Source: Woeseiaceae bacterium (GTDB lineage: Bacteria; Pseudomonadota; Gammaproteobacteria; Steroidobacterales; Woeseiaceae). Taken from it: DNA of 6,935 nt. The stretch is from positions 1 through 6,935 of the forward strand of contig JALHUQ010000390.1 of the NCBI GenBank assembly GCA_022866645.1, written 5' to 3'. Of this stretch, positions 1 to 6,284 are shown piece after piece (position 1 is the first letter of the stretch; each line of letters begins with the position of its first letter). A program made the position numbers and the translations under genes. A model generated the notes under the pieces. The model saw only the letters and a list, made by a program, of their open reading frames with translations, had not been told where the DNA came from and did not search any database.

Positions 1-119
1 ACAACGGCAAGTCCAGGCGTAACGCCGTGTTCCTTCAGCAACGCTGCAGTCTCCCGGCTAATAGACTCGGCGAGTTCAGCGGCCTTGGCTTTGCCGTCAA
101 TTCGTTTTGCAACGGTCAT
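1..119 (-). CDS. folD: FolD N-terminus (methylenetetrahydrofolate dehydrogenase/cyclohydrolase), partial
   Basis: The first 39 residues of a gene that runs off the left edge. The protein begins MTVAKRIDGKAKAAEL and reaches GVTPGLAVV. This is the standard FolD opening: the IDGKA block, an amphipathic helix, then the PGLAVV strand that precedes the LVG motif. FolD is a cytoplasmic, bifunctional NADP-dependent enzyme. It interconverts 5,10-methylene-, 5,10-methenyl- and 10-formyl-tetrahydrofolate in one-carbon metabolism. The catalytic Lys and cofactor-binding parts lie outside the window. The ATG (117-119) has an AAGGA ribosome binding site at 130-134, about 10 nt upstream. That site lies inside the end of the small membrane ORF, whose stop is only 3 nt before this ATG, so the two are probably co-transcribed. 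Identification is strong for so short a fragment; full-length integrity cannot be judged. Confidence 0.9.
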   Translation of the reverse strand, partial: MTVAKRIDGKAKAAELAESISRETAALLKEHGVTPGLAV

Positions 120-122
120 TTT

Positions 123-293
123 TCAGTGTTCCTTGCTAACTATCCCAGCCGGGGGCTGGCGGTGCACGGATGGTAACGCCCTGCTATATTCGTTTCTACC
201 GTGGCAAACCATGCGCTTGCCGAGCATCGCGGCCGCACTAATGAATCCAGCGACCACGACGACAACCCGCGCAGGTAGCGAGGAGAGCGTCAC
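123..293 (-). CDS. Putative 56-aa single-span membrane mini-protein, translationally coupled to cupin gene
   Basis: An open frame starting at GTG (291-293) and ending at TGA (123-125). The start overlaps the cupin gene stop as GTGA (290-293), a typical coupling arrangement. The stop falls 3 nt before the folD ATG, so the frame exactly fills the gap between the two genes. The protein opens MTLSSLPARVVVVAGF and has a hydrophobic stretch at about residues 10-24, rich in Val, Ala, Ile and Met. A basic segment (GKR) and a polar tail ending SKEH follow. This suggests one membrane span with the tail in the cytoplasm or periplasm. I do not recognise a family. Support comes only from the exact packing, the membrane segment and the absence of another explanation for the 170-nt gap. 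It could be a chance frame, since no independent ribosome binding site is clear. Confidence 0.5.
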   Translation of the reverse strand: MTLSSLPARVVVVVAGFISAAAMLGKRMVCHGRNEYSRALPSVHRQPPAGIVSKEH

Positions 294-616
294 GATTCAC
301 CTCCCGTCGGACCCCAAAAAATAACCCAGCAGGCAAAATCATCGCTGAAGTCAACGAATCGATGCTCGATGCCGGCGGCGACGAAGAGCGCGTCGCCGGG
401 GACGAAAGGACTTTTTTCCCCGTTCCGAACCAATGCGCCGGTGCCGGATTGCACAATATAGATTTCGTCCTGATCGTGCGGCGATTGACCATCGCTGCCG
501 ACGGGCTTGTAGTAGCCGAGCTCCATGCTGCCATTTTCGAGCAGTACGCCATAAAGCCCGTCGGCTGAGTTGCGGACGGCCTGTAGTGCTTTCTGCACAG
601 TTATGGGTTCGGACAT
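290..616 (-). CDS. Small single-domain cupin protein
   Basis: A 108-residue protein that is essentially one cupin beta-barrel. Motif 1 is at about residues 40-60, around PHDQDEIYIV, with His47 and Glu51 as likely metal ligands and the following SGTG turn. Motif 2 is at residues 73-87, with the PGD turn and His85 (GIEHRF). Motif 1 lacks the second His of the classic HxH pair, which is common in short cupins of the HDQDE type. The likely fold is a cytoplasmic metal-binding barrel. The substrate is unknown, and sugar, small-acid or sensory roles are all possible. The ATG (614-616) has GGTGAG (620-625) just upstream at a rather short spacing. The gene is divergent from the acyltransferase and heads an apparent operon with the 56-aa ORF and folD. 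The cupin assignment is firm; the function is not. Confidence 0.85.
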   Translation of the reverse strand: MSEPITVQKALQAVRNSADGLYGVLLENGSMELGYYKPVGSDGQSPHDQDEIYIVQSGTGALVRNGEKSPFVPGDALFVAAGIEHRFVDFSDDFACWVIFWGPTGGES

Positions 617-676
617 GTGCTCACCGTATCGCGATTCAGGCTAAAATACAGCTCCTTGCAACAGGCAAAGAGCAGC
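617..676. promoter_or_regulatory. Divergent promoter region between cupin operon and acyltransferase
   Basis: This 60-nt gap lies between the cupin start and the preferred acyltransferase start. Reading rightward there is a good -10-like TAAAAT at 642-647, but no convincing -35 box 16-18 nt before it. A transcript from it would start near 654. That is downstream of the alternative GTG at 617 and upstream of the GTG at 677. On the other strand, TTGCAA (656-661) is a weak -35 candidate for the cupin operon without a good matching -10. Activator dependence is possible. This is a prediction from base patterns only. Confidence 0.35.
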
Positions 677-1588
677 GTGAGAGCATTTTTTCGTAATCTT
701 CGCGGAGTCGCCTTTTTTTCCGGCCTCACAATCAATACGATCTTCTGGATCGTGCCCGTCTTTCTATTCGCGATAGTTAAACTATTGCTGCCCGTTCCGG
801 TATTGAGGCGCGCCATAACGCGCATCCTGATGGCGATTGGAGAAAACTGGGTAAGCGTGAACGGGTTGCTGATGCGATTCGCTGCTTCGGTCGATCTTGA
901 AAGTCGGGGGCTGGAGGATCTGCAGCGCGATGGTTGGTACCTCATTATCTCGAACCATCAGACGTGGGTCGATATCTTTATCTTGCAGGCGGTTTTCAAT
1001 CGCCGCGTGCCATTCCTGAAATTTTTCATCAAACAGCAACTAATCTGGTTTCCACTGCTGGGCATCGGCTGGTGGGCAATGGACATGCCATTCATGAAAC
1101 GTTTTTCGCCTTCGTATCTGGCAAAGAACCCACACATGAAAGGCAAGGATCTGGTAACTACGCGCCGCGCCTGCGAAAAATTTCTTGATACGCCGACGTC
1201 TATCCTCAACTTTATTGAGGGAACGCGTTTTTCCGAGCTGAAGCGCGCAAATCGCAAATCGCCATACAAAAACCTGTTGCAGCCGCGCGCGGGCGGATTT
1301 GCAGTCGCACTGTCGTCGATGGGAGAGTTGTTCACGAACATCGTCGATGTCACTATGGTTTACCCAGAGAATGCGACGAGCTTTTGGGGTATGTGCTGTG
1401 GCGAGGACGTTCGTGTAATAGTCGACGTTCGAGTGCGCAAGCTCGAAACATGGTTGGTGGAAGGAAATTACGAAGGCGACCGGGAATTTCGCAAGCAGTT
1501 GCATGGCTGGTTGGGCGAAATCTGGACGGAAAAGGATTTGATAATTGACGCAACGAGGGAAGCTCATGGCCGAAAGTCGACAGTATGA
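677..1588 (+). CDS. YihG-like membrane acyltransferase (PlsC/LPLAT family)
   Basis: A 303-residue protein from GTG 677. It carries the glycerolipid acyltransferase motifs in order: NHQTWVD (NHx4D, His94 and Asp99, the catalytic pair), the EGTR block FIEGTRF (Glu181-Arg184), and the later PRAGG segment. A hydrophobic N-terminus (about residues 12-40, ending KLLLPVPV) anchors it in the inner membrane. The segments KLLLPVP, MDMPFMKR, GKD..TTRR.CEKF and WL..IW.EKD match what I recall of E. coli YihG, which is about 310 aa. These proteins transfer acyl chains from acyl-ACP or acyl-CoA to lysophospholipid-type acceptors. The frame is also open from a GTG at 617, adding 20 residues. I prefer 677 because it matches the family length and lies downstream of the only good -10-like element. 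The ribosome binding site is weak for both. The 3' end overlaps the next gene by 23 nt, implying co-transcription. Confidence 0.88.
   Translation: MRAFFRNLRGVAFFSGLTINTIFWIVPVFLFAIVKLLLPVPVLRRAITRILMAIGENWVSVNGLLMRFAASVDLESRGLEDLQRDGWYLIISNHQTWVDIFILQAVFNRRVPFLKFFIKQQLIWFPLLGIGWWAMDMPFMKRFSPSYLAKNPHMKGKDLVTTRRACEKFLDTPTSILNFIEGTRFSELKRANRKSPYKNLLQPRAGGFAVALSSMGELFTNIVDVTMVYPENATSFWGMCCGEDVRVIVDVRVRKLETWLVEGNYEGDREFRKQLHGWLGEIWTEKDLIIDATREAHGRKSTV
1555..1562 (+). promoter_or_regulatory. Strong ribosome binding site fixing start of Imm10-like gene
   Basis: GAGGGAAG lies a few bases before the ATG at 1566, within the end of the acyltransferase coding region. It decides the start in favour of ATG 1566 over an in-frame TTG at 1545, which has no comparable upstream signal. 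It also shows that the gene has its own ribosome loading despite the overlap. Confidence 0.7.
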
Positions 1589-1937
1589 CAAAGTAGCATT
1601 CGACGTTCGTGACACGACCGCAATGCTGTTCTTTGCGAAAACGACGGATGCAGGCGATATTTCTGACTATTTGTTGTTGATGCGTACCGTCGAAGAAGAC
1701 TTTGATGAGTCTATCTATATCGAAATCAATGAGCAGCAGTTCGGTGGACACAATCTGATTCGCGAGGCCTCAATGACAGGCAACGTACTAACCCTGCGAC
1801 TGCACGAGCCTGCCGAGGAACTCGACGGCACCACTGACATAGTGCTGACCTGGTCGGATACGGCGGAAAATCTCGAGAGTATCGAGGCCGGCGCGTTTCG
1901 CGTGTTCGGCGATACCCTGGTGGGTGGCAACGCCTAG
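1566..1937 (+). CDS. Small acidic protein resembling Imm10-family immunity proteins
   Basis: A 123-residue soluble, acidic protein with no signal peptide or membrane span. It reads as alternating strands and helices. DYLLLMR (34-40) is followed by YIEINEQQFGG (51-61), then LTLRL, an IVLTW strand and a C-terminal FRVFGDTL. The order of a YLxLxR-type strand, a Y-x-E-x-x-x-Q-x-x-x-G segment and a later hydrophobic strand with an E-rich helix resembles my recollection of Imm10 (polymorphic-toxin immunity) proteins. That is recognition by pattern, not by alignment, and function is uncertain. Proteins of this fold usually bind and neutralise a partner toxin. No toxin gene is visible nearby, so it may be an orphan or have another role. 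It overlaps the acyltransferase by 23 nt and ends 3 nt before the GIY-YIG gene, forming a compact trio. Confidence 0.7.
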   Translation: MAESRQYDKVAFDVRDTTAMLFFAKTTDAGDISDYLLLMRTVEEDFDESIYIEINEQQFGGHNLIREASMTGNVLTLRLHEPAEELDGTTDIVLTWSDTAENLESIEAGAFRVFGDTLVGGNA

Positions 1938-1940
1938 GTC

Positions 1941-2249
1941 GTGCTGCAACTGCGACCTAATTACAGCGTCTATATCCTGCGCTGTGCCGATAATACCTAC
2001 TACACGGGAATCGCGTCAGATGTTGCGCGACGCATAGCGGAGCACGAAAACAGCCCTCGCGGAGCCAAGTACCTGAAGGGTCGTGGCCCACTAACGCTGG
2101 TGTATTCCGAATCCGTTGGTGACAGGTCTATTGCCACGCGAATCGAATACCGAATCAAGCAGCTCAATCGCACAGAAAAGGAGGCATTGATTAATGGCAG
2201 TACACGTCTCTGCGACCTCAGGACGGATCGGAACTCGGCTCAGAGCTAA
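1941..2249 (+). CDS. GIY-YIG nuclease-domain protein (UPF0213/YhbQ-like)
   Basis: A 102-residue protein consisting of one GIY-YIG domain. The GIY-like strand is VYIL (10-13) and the YIG-like strand YYTG (20-23). Arg30 and His35 follow in the helix (RRIAEH), and Glu69 sits in the RIEYRIKQL helix at the position of the metal-binding Glu. The segment Ser38-Gly49 (SPRGAKYLKGRG) is typical of the small UPF0213 group, whose members are usually 80-100 aa. All key residues seem present, so it could be an active structure-specific DNA endonuclease acting in repair; the biological role of the group is poorly defined. Translation starts at GTG 1941, three nt after the previous stop and with only a weak AGG upstream, so it is probably coupled. 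The last 32 nt overlap the end of the opposing hydrolase gene. Confidence 0.88.
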   Translation: MLQLRPNYSVYILRCADNTYYTGIASDVARRIAEHENSPRGAKYLKGRGPLTLVYSESVGDRSIATRIEYRIKQLNRTEKEALINGSTRLCDLRTDRNSAQS

Positions 2250-3255
2250 GGAAGATCGCGATTGGTTTTCCGAACTCGGGGATTAACAGCGCTGTATCGC
2301 TGTCCCAGCGACGGCGAAACTCGTCCAGCCAAGACGCTGTCTTTTCGAAGTTATCAATAATCCTCGGTGGCAGTTCGATTTCGCCGAAAGGCCTGGTGAA
2401 ATCGTCAAAGTGAACAGGATAAACAGTGTGGGCACCGGTCATGGTGACGGTATGCTGCCAGTACAACTCCGAGTAGTCTTTCCCCAGAGCACCCAATTGC
2501 GCAACTCCCAGGAATACTACGTCGGCAGCGATGTCCTTTAAACCGTATTTTTCGTACGCTGCGCTACCCTGAATTAACGCCGTACCTTGCGGATGTTCAA
2601 TGATGACCGTGAAGCCGCCGCCCATGCGCCAGGCCGAGACGGCTTGCGGCATGATCAAAGGCTCGTCAATGACGCCGTCGAGAGGCACCGAGCCGCGCCA
2701 GCCGATCGGTGCGTGTCCAATCGGAAGTAGCGTGACCTTGAAGTTTCCGAACTCGAAGCTTGTCCGACCATCCACGACAGTAATCTGGTCCTCGGGAACG
2801 CCCGCGCCACGGGCGATTTGGGCGGTCGAACTCGACCCCAAAACGGAGGCACTTGAGCGGTTGGCAATAGCGCCGACGTCCATGGCATGGTCGAAATGAC
2901 TGTGTAGCGGAATAATCGCGGCGAGGCGACGCATACGAAACTCGTTCATTGCGTAATTGATAGCAGCCGCGTCGTTGTCAACCGGCCTGCGCAGCAAAAT
3001 ATCCGCGAGAGATGGACGCGAGAAAAAACCATCGATCAGTATCTGAGTTTCGCCGTCGTCAAATAGCAAGGTCGTCACACCCAGCCACGTGACGGTGACG
3101 ACATCCGGGTTCGCCGCCGACGCAACAGCCGGCGCCGGCCAATCAATTGCGTCAAGGCTGGGGCGGTCTTGCCACAGCAAGACCGCCGTCAGGCTGATGA
3201 CTGCCGCGATAATGATGACGGTGGCGGCGGCCCGCTTGGCATGTTTCACCCACAT
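2218..3255 (-). CDS. Membrane-anchored metallo-beta-lactamase-fold hydrolase
   Basis: A 345-residue protein. A single hydrophobic segment at about residues 9-28, after a basic KHAKR start, looks like an uncleaved membrane anchor, which would place the enzyme in the periplasm. The catalytic domain follows. It begins at VTVTWLGVTTLLF (about 53-65), has the metal-binding HSHFDH motif (His118, His120, Asp122, His123), a possible ligand His181 in PIGHAP, and a late VHFDDF His. The architecture recalls UlaG/RomA-like MBL proteins. Where the family usually has an Asp bridging the metals (GDT-type strand), the matching position reads IQGSAAY, so that ligand may be missing. The substrate is unknown; phosphodiester, lactone or N-acylphosphatidylethanolamine-like chemistry are options. 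The ATG is 2 nt after the stop of the DUF819 gene, with a poor ribosome binding site, so it is probably coupled to it. Confidence 0.85.
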   Translation of the reverse strand: MWVKHAKRAAATVIIIAAVISLTAVLLWQDRPSLDAIDWPAPAVASAANPDVVTVTWLGVTTLLFDDGETQILIDGFFSRPSLADILLRRPVDNDAAAINYAMNEFRMRRLAAIIPLHSHFDHAMDVGAIANRSSASVLGSSSTAQIARGAGVPEDQITVVDGRTSFEFGNFKVTLLPIGHAPIGWRGSVPLDGVIDEPLIMPQAVSAWRMGGGFTVIIEHPQGTALIQGSAAYEKYGLKDIAADVVFLGVAQLGALGKDYSELYWQHTVTMTGAHTVYPVHFDDFTRPFGEIELPPRIIDNFEKTASWLDEFRRRWDSDTALLIPEFGKPIAIFLSSEPSSDPS

Positions 3256-3257
3256 CG

Positions 3258-4475
3258 CTACTGGCCGGCGACGAGTTTCGCCAAATGACCGGTTAATGGC
3301 GCCAGGTAATTACCCATGGCGTATCCGAGCAGCGCCAGCAAGATTGATGCAGGGACCAGATTCGGACGGTGATGTGCGGCGACGATCGGCGCGGATGCGG
3401 CTGCACCAATGTTCGCTGCGGAAGCAATGGCGACGCTGTGTATGTCGACTCTGAATATCCAGGCACCCGCCAACATAAATAGGCCATGGATGAATATCCA
3501 TATGAATGCCGCCAGTACGAAAGCGGGCGCATCGACGAGGCCGGCGACTTCCGCTCGCGCGCCCATACCCGCAACAAATACATAGACGAGTGCCGTGCCG
3601 AGGGCTGTCGAATTGGGTAACTGTGACACCGGCGTCGTCGACAGAATTAGCGCTATCGTTGTCACCAGCAGAATACGAGTAGTGGTTTCCGAAAAGATGC
3701 TGGCAATAGCCGGAATCGTGTCTGCAATCCAGCCGGCGAGCGCAGGCGCAAGGCCATTGGCAATCGCCGCGACGCCGAATACGACGGCGGCAAGATAGAG
3801 ATATTGTTGCATCTTGGGCGCGTGGTCATCTTCAACGTGTATATCGGCGGCCGCGTCCATCAATGCAAGGCGATCCGCCGGTACGCGTGCCCAGCGATTG
3901 AATTGGTCTGCGTAGTCACGGGACATGAGCAACAGCGGTAGCCACACAATATAGATAACGTTGTCCGCGACGACAGCGAGTCCCAGTTGTGCTTCGGATG
4001 CGCCAAGCATTTCTTTGGTCGCCAGCATATTGGCGGTACCGCCTATCCAGCTGCCTGCCAGTGTGCCGAAGCCTTTCCATGAGTCCTCGGGCAGCCAGCG
4101 GTGCATTATCGCGTAGGCGACCACGCCGCCGACGACGACACCGGCTGTGCCCATCAACATGACAAGTACACCCTTGCCCATCACCTTGATGACGGCTGGC
4201 ACGTTGACTTTGATCAACATCAGTACGATGAACACTGGCAACGCGAACTGGCTGAGACCGGTATAGATGATCGATTTGTTGGGGATGACGTTGTAGCCAG
4301 CGATGGTCAGATTGCTAAGGAAGACCGGAGTCGCATAGATAAACAACAAAGGCGGGATGTAGCTGAAAAATTTGGCCTCGGTCACCTGTGCAAGCAGGAA
4401 GAAAAAAGCCGCGACGAGGCATAAGACCGCCAGTACGCCTATCGGAGATGAAATCAGAGTCTGGGTGGTTGCCAT
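3258..4475 (-). CDS. DUF819 family polytopic membrane protein (YjcL-like)
   Basis: A 405-residue inner-membrane protein with at least ten hydrophobic segments. A cytoplasm-like charged loop (about residues 185-222, with DIHVEDDHAP) splits it into two halves. Recognisable blocks are GSWIGGTANMLA (about 141-152) and, in the second half, ASAANIGAAASAPIVAAHH with a following GYAMGNYLAP helix. These look like the two inverted-repeat motifs of the DUF819 family (B. subtilis YjcL type). Such paired Gly/Asn/Ser-rich breaks suggest a transporter fold, but no substrate is established for the family as far as I know. The length is normal. The ATG at 4473-4475 has only a weak GAGACG upstream. It heads a two-gene unit with the hydrolase, which suggests they share a substrate or a signal. 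The family call is firm. Confidence 0.87.
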   Translation of the reverse strand: MATTQTLISSPIGVLAVLCLVAAFFFLLAQVTEAKFFSYIPPLLFIYATPVFLSNLTIAGYNVIPNKSIIYTGLSQFALPVFIVLMLIKVNVPAVIKVMGKGVLVMLMGTAGVVVGGVVAYAIMHRWLPEDSWKGFGTLAGSWIGGTANMLATKEMLGASEAQLGLAVVADNVIYIVWLPLLLMSRDYADQFNRWARVPADRLALMDAAADIHVEDDHAPKMQQYLYLAAVVFGVAAIANGLAPALAGWIADTIPAIASIFSETTTRILLVTTIALILSTTPVSQLPNSTALGTALVYVFVAGMGARAEVAGLVDAPAFVLAAFIWIFIHGLFMLAGAWIFRVDIHSVAIASAANIGAAASAPIVAAHHRPNLVPASILLALLGYAMGNYLAPLTGHLAKLVAGQ

Positions 4476-4506
4476 TCGCTACGTCTCAGCCGCTATGTTG
4501 TGGCCG

Positions 4507-4512
4507 AGTATA
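4507..4512 (-). promoter_or_regulatory. Predicted -10 element for the DUF819-hydrolase operon
   Basis: On the minus strand this reads TATACT within an AT-rich TTTATACTC context, the only such patch in the 81-nt gap. Transcription would start about 25 nt before the ATG. No TTGACA-like -35 box stands at 16-18 nt. Instead, an 8-nt direct repeat CGCGTGTC (plus strand, 4531-4538 and 4550-4557) occupies the region where an activator or repressor could bind. Confidence 0.4.
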
Positions 4513-4556
4513 AATCATCAGCAGCGACGCCGCGTGTCGGTCTGGCGGGCGCGTGT

Positions 4557-5264
4557 CTAGCCGAAACCGAGCTGAGCCTGAAAGTCTTTGCGTGTATCGA
4601 TGTCCGTCATGGCGGCCGCGTTGACTGTTAGCCAAACTGCATGCCAGTCGTCGATTTTGCTGGGGCCAAATATGTACTTGGCCACGTAGCTTTCCAGCTG
4701 ACTGATGTGGATGACGTTGTTTGGCAGTGGCGAAGTGAATTCGACAGATCCCGTAAAAATGACAAGATTGGCGACGGGCACATCGGGGACTACTTTACGC
4801 AGCGCACGCGTGCGCCCTTCGTTCTGGATCAGCGGATTCAGGAAGCGGCGACGTTTGACGCCGTCAACATTGGTCCATTGCGCCTCGTCCTCGCCGCCGA
4901 AAACGACGCCACTAAAGTGTTTGGTTTGAATGCAAAGTATTCCACCCGCTGTCAGCACGGCATGATCGAGCTTCGCCAGTCCACCGTAGGCGCCAGGCAG
5001 GATGAAATCATGCAGAACGTCGGGGCTAATCCTGGCGAGCGCATGGCGTATGCGCTGCTGCCCAATTTTTGCAGTGACGTAGCGGGCGAGATGGCTTGCT
5101 GTTGAACGGAATATCAAGGTAAGCAGTAATGCTGCTGCCAGCGTGAACAGGAATTTCGCCGGGCCTACACCGGTGATGCCAGTCTGAAAGTCACCCTCGG
5201 CGGCCAGCGCCGGGAGCGCGATGAGTGGTGCTGCGCTTAGAATTGTTCGTGCTGCTTTCAACAT
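4557..5264 (-). CDS. Membrane-anchored NERD-domain (nuclease-related) protein
   Basis: A 235-residue protein. The N-terminus looks like a signal peptide or first span (LSAAPLIALPALAAE, possible cleavage near residue 22). A second hydrophobic segment lies at about 38-52 and the NERD domain from about 66 to 190. Domain landmarks are VLHDFILP (83-90), KLDHAVL with Asp100, the strand GGILCIQTKHFSG (107-119), Trp130 and the NPLIQN motif (143-148). NERD is a PD-(D/E)XK-related fold found in proteins linked to DNA processing. Here the usual ExK reads QTK (Gln113, Lys115), and the usual GE at the domain start reads GQ (68-69). The protein may therefore be a binding or inactive form, though QxK is also known in Mrr-type nucleases. 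With a cleaved signal and one span, the domain would face the cytoplasm. No partner gene adjoins it; the ABC ATPase ends 73 nt upstream. Confidence 0.83.
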   Translation of the reverse strand: MLKAARTILSAAPLIALPALAAEGDFQTGITGVGPAKFLFTLAAALLLTLIFRSTASHLARYVTAKIGQQRIRHALARISPDVLHDFILPGAYGGLAKLDHAVLTAGGILCIQTKHFSGVVFGGEDEAQWTNVDGVKRRRFLNPLIQNEGRTRALRKVVPDVPVANLVIFTGSVEFTSPLPNNVIHISQLESYVAKYIFGPSKIDDWHAVWLTVNAAAMTDIDTRKDFQAQLGFG

Positions 5265-5337
5265 AAGGCAAAGAATAAGCTCAAGGGTGAATCCAAATAT
5301 CGTATCAGGTCACGTTTTTGAATCTTGGCAGGTTTTT

Positions 5338-6162
5338 TCAAAGCGTGGGAACGGAAAACTCCCGATTCGTGCCTGGGTAGGCCAGGTAGTAGCCATCAAC
5401 TTCCGCGACGCAGATCGGTGTTTCATAGACCGAGCTGAGGCTCTCGGCGGTCAGGATATCGGCCTTTAGCCCGTCCGCAGCAACTCGGCCCTGACGCAAC
5501 AAAATGACGCGCTCAACCTCAGGCGGGATTTCGTTCAGGTGGTGGGTCACTATGATGATGTTGCGACCATCACGAGCAAGGCGACGAATGCGACCCAAAT
5601 AGTCAAAACTGGCGGCGAAATCGAGTCCCGACGTGGGTTCGTCGAGAATCAGGGTATCCGGGTCGTGCACCAGAGCACGTGCGAGCAAACAACGACGTTG
5701 CTGTCCGGACGACATGCCTAGCAGCGCCGTTTTGCAGAGTGACTCGAGTCCAAGTTTGCTCAGCGTATCCATCGCAGCGGCTACCTGATCAGCTGTGACT
5801 CGGTCTGCAAGTACGCCATGAACTCCGATGCTCGAGTAAAATCCGGACACGACGACTTCCAGGGCTGATGTCGTCGGTGTGTAACGGTGGTGGAGATCAT
5901 TCGATACAACGCCGATTCGTTTGCGCAGCTCCCAGACGTTCCATCGATCCTTGCCGAGTATGCGTATATAAGAGCCTGGTTTGCTGGCCGGATACAATTC
6001 GCGGTCGATAGTTTTCAACAGCGTGGTTTTGCCGGATCCGTTTGGACCAAGAATCGCCACCCGTTCGTGTTGTGCAATATCGAGGTTCAGTTTTTCGAAG
6101 ACACAGGTCGAGCCTCGCCAAATAGTGGCGTCATGTATTTCCAGGAGCTTCGGGTCAGGCAC
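5338..6162 (-). CDS. Stand-alone ABC transporter ATP-binding protein (ModF/YlmA-like)
   Basis: A 274-residue cytoplasmic ATPase with a complete nucleotide-binding domain: Walker A GPNGSGKTT (39-47), signature MSSGQQRR (150-157), Walker B LILDEP (171-176), D-loop SGLD and H-loop His207 in VTHH. The order VSNDLHH, VVVSGFYSSIGV, LARALVHDP and HHLNEIPPE matches what I recall of the COG1119 group (ModF, YlmA), which are stand-alone ATPases. The Q-loop position reads SND rather than Gln, and the signature is SSGQ instead of LSGGQ, both in line with that group. No permease or binding protein is in the window. The partner may be elsewhere, or the protein may act outside transport. The start is GTG (6160-6162); the frame has a stop 24 nt upstream, so no longer form exists. 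No ribosome binding site is visible. Confidence 0.88.
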   Translation of the reverse strand: MPDPKLLEIHDATIWRGSTCVFEKLNLDIAQHERVAILGPNGSGKTTLLKTIDRELYPASKPGSYIRILGKDRWNVWELRKRIGVVSNDLHHRYTPTTSALEVVVSGFYSSIGVHGVLADRVTADQVAAAMDTLSKLGLESLCKTALLGMSSGQQRRCLLARALVHDPDTLILDEPTSGLDFAASFDYLGRIRRLARDGRNIIIVTHHLNEIPPEVERVILLRQGRVAADGLKADILTAESLSSVYETPICVAEVDGYYLAYPGTNREFSVPTL

Positions 6163-6227
6163 GAGGCAGGCGTACGCTAAAGTTCATTATTGAAAGGTCT
6201 GACATCGGCTGGTCCGTGCGGGGAAGT

Positions 6228-6257
6228 TTGTTGTTCGCGCCTAATAGTCATTACAAT
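6228..6257 (+). promoter_or_regulatory. Predicted promoter for the 50-aa membrane protein gene
   Basis: TTGTTG at 6228-6233 and TACAAT at 6252-6257 are separated by 18 nt. The -10 is a good match and the -35 matches only in TTG. Transcription would begin near 6264, leaving a leader of about 20 nt before the ATG at 6285. The rest of the 6163-6284 gap shows no other feature I can support apart from a possible 10-codon leader frame on the minus strand. Confidence 0.4.
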
Positions 6258-6284
6258 GATTTGTGTTGCCGCGAGTTTACTCTC

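Noticed and set aside
145..159. Perfect 6-bp inverted repeat CCAGCC/GGCTGG with a 3-nt loop
   Set aside because: It is not followed by a T run on either strand, and it lies inside the candidate 56-aa ORF, so it is not a terminator.
1040..1615. Long open frame on the minus strand opposite the acyltransferase (191 codons)
   Set aside because: The plus strand here carries unmistakable acyltransferase motifs. The antisense frame has no recognisable domain and a Cys/Arg/His-rich composition typical of shadow frames.
4531..4557. 8-nt direct repeat CGCGTGTC twice upstream of the DUF819 gene
   Set aside because: It could be an operator, but short repeats in GC-rich DNA are common and the second copy touches the end of the NERD coding region; not enough to call a site.
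4641..5105. 154-codon open frame on the plus strand opposite the NERD gene
   Set aside because: The minus strand has the NERD landmarks. The opposite frame shows no domain and no start signal.
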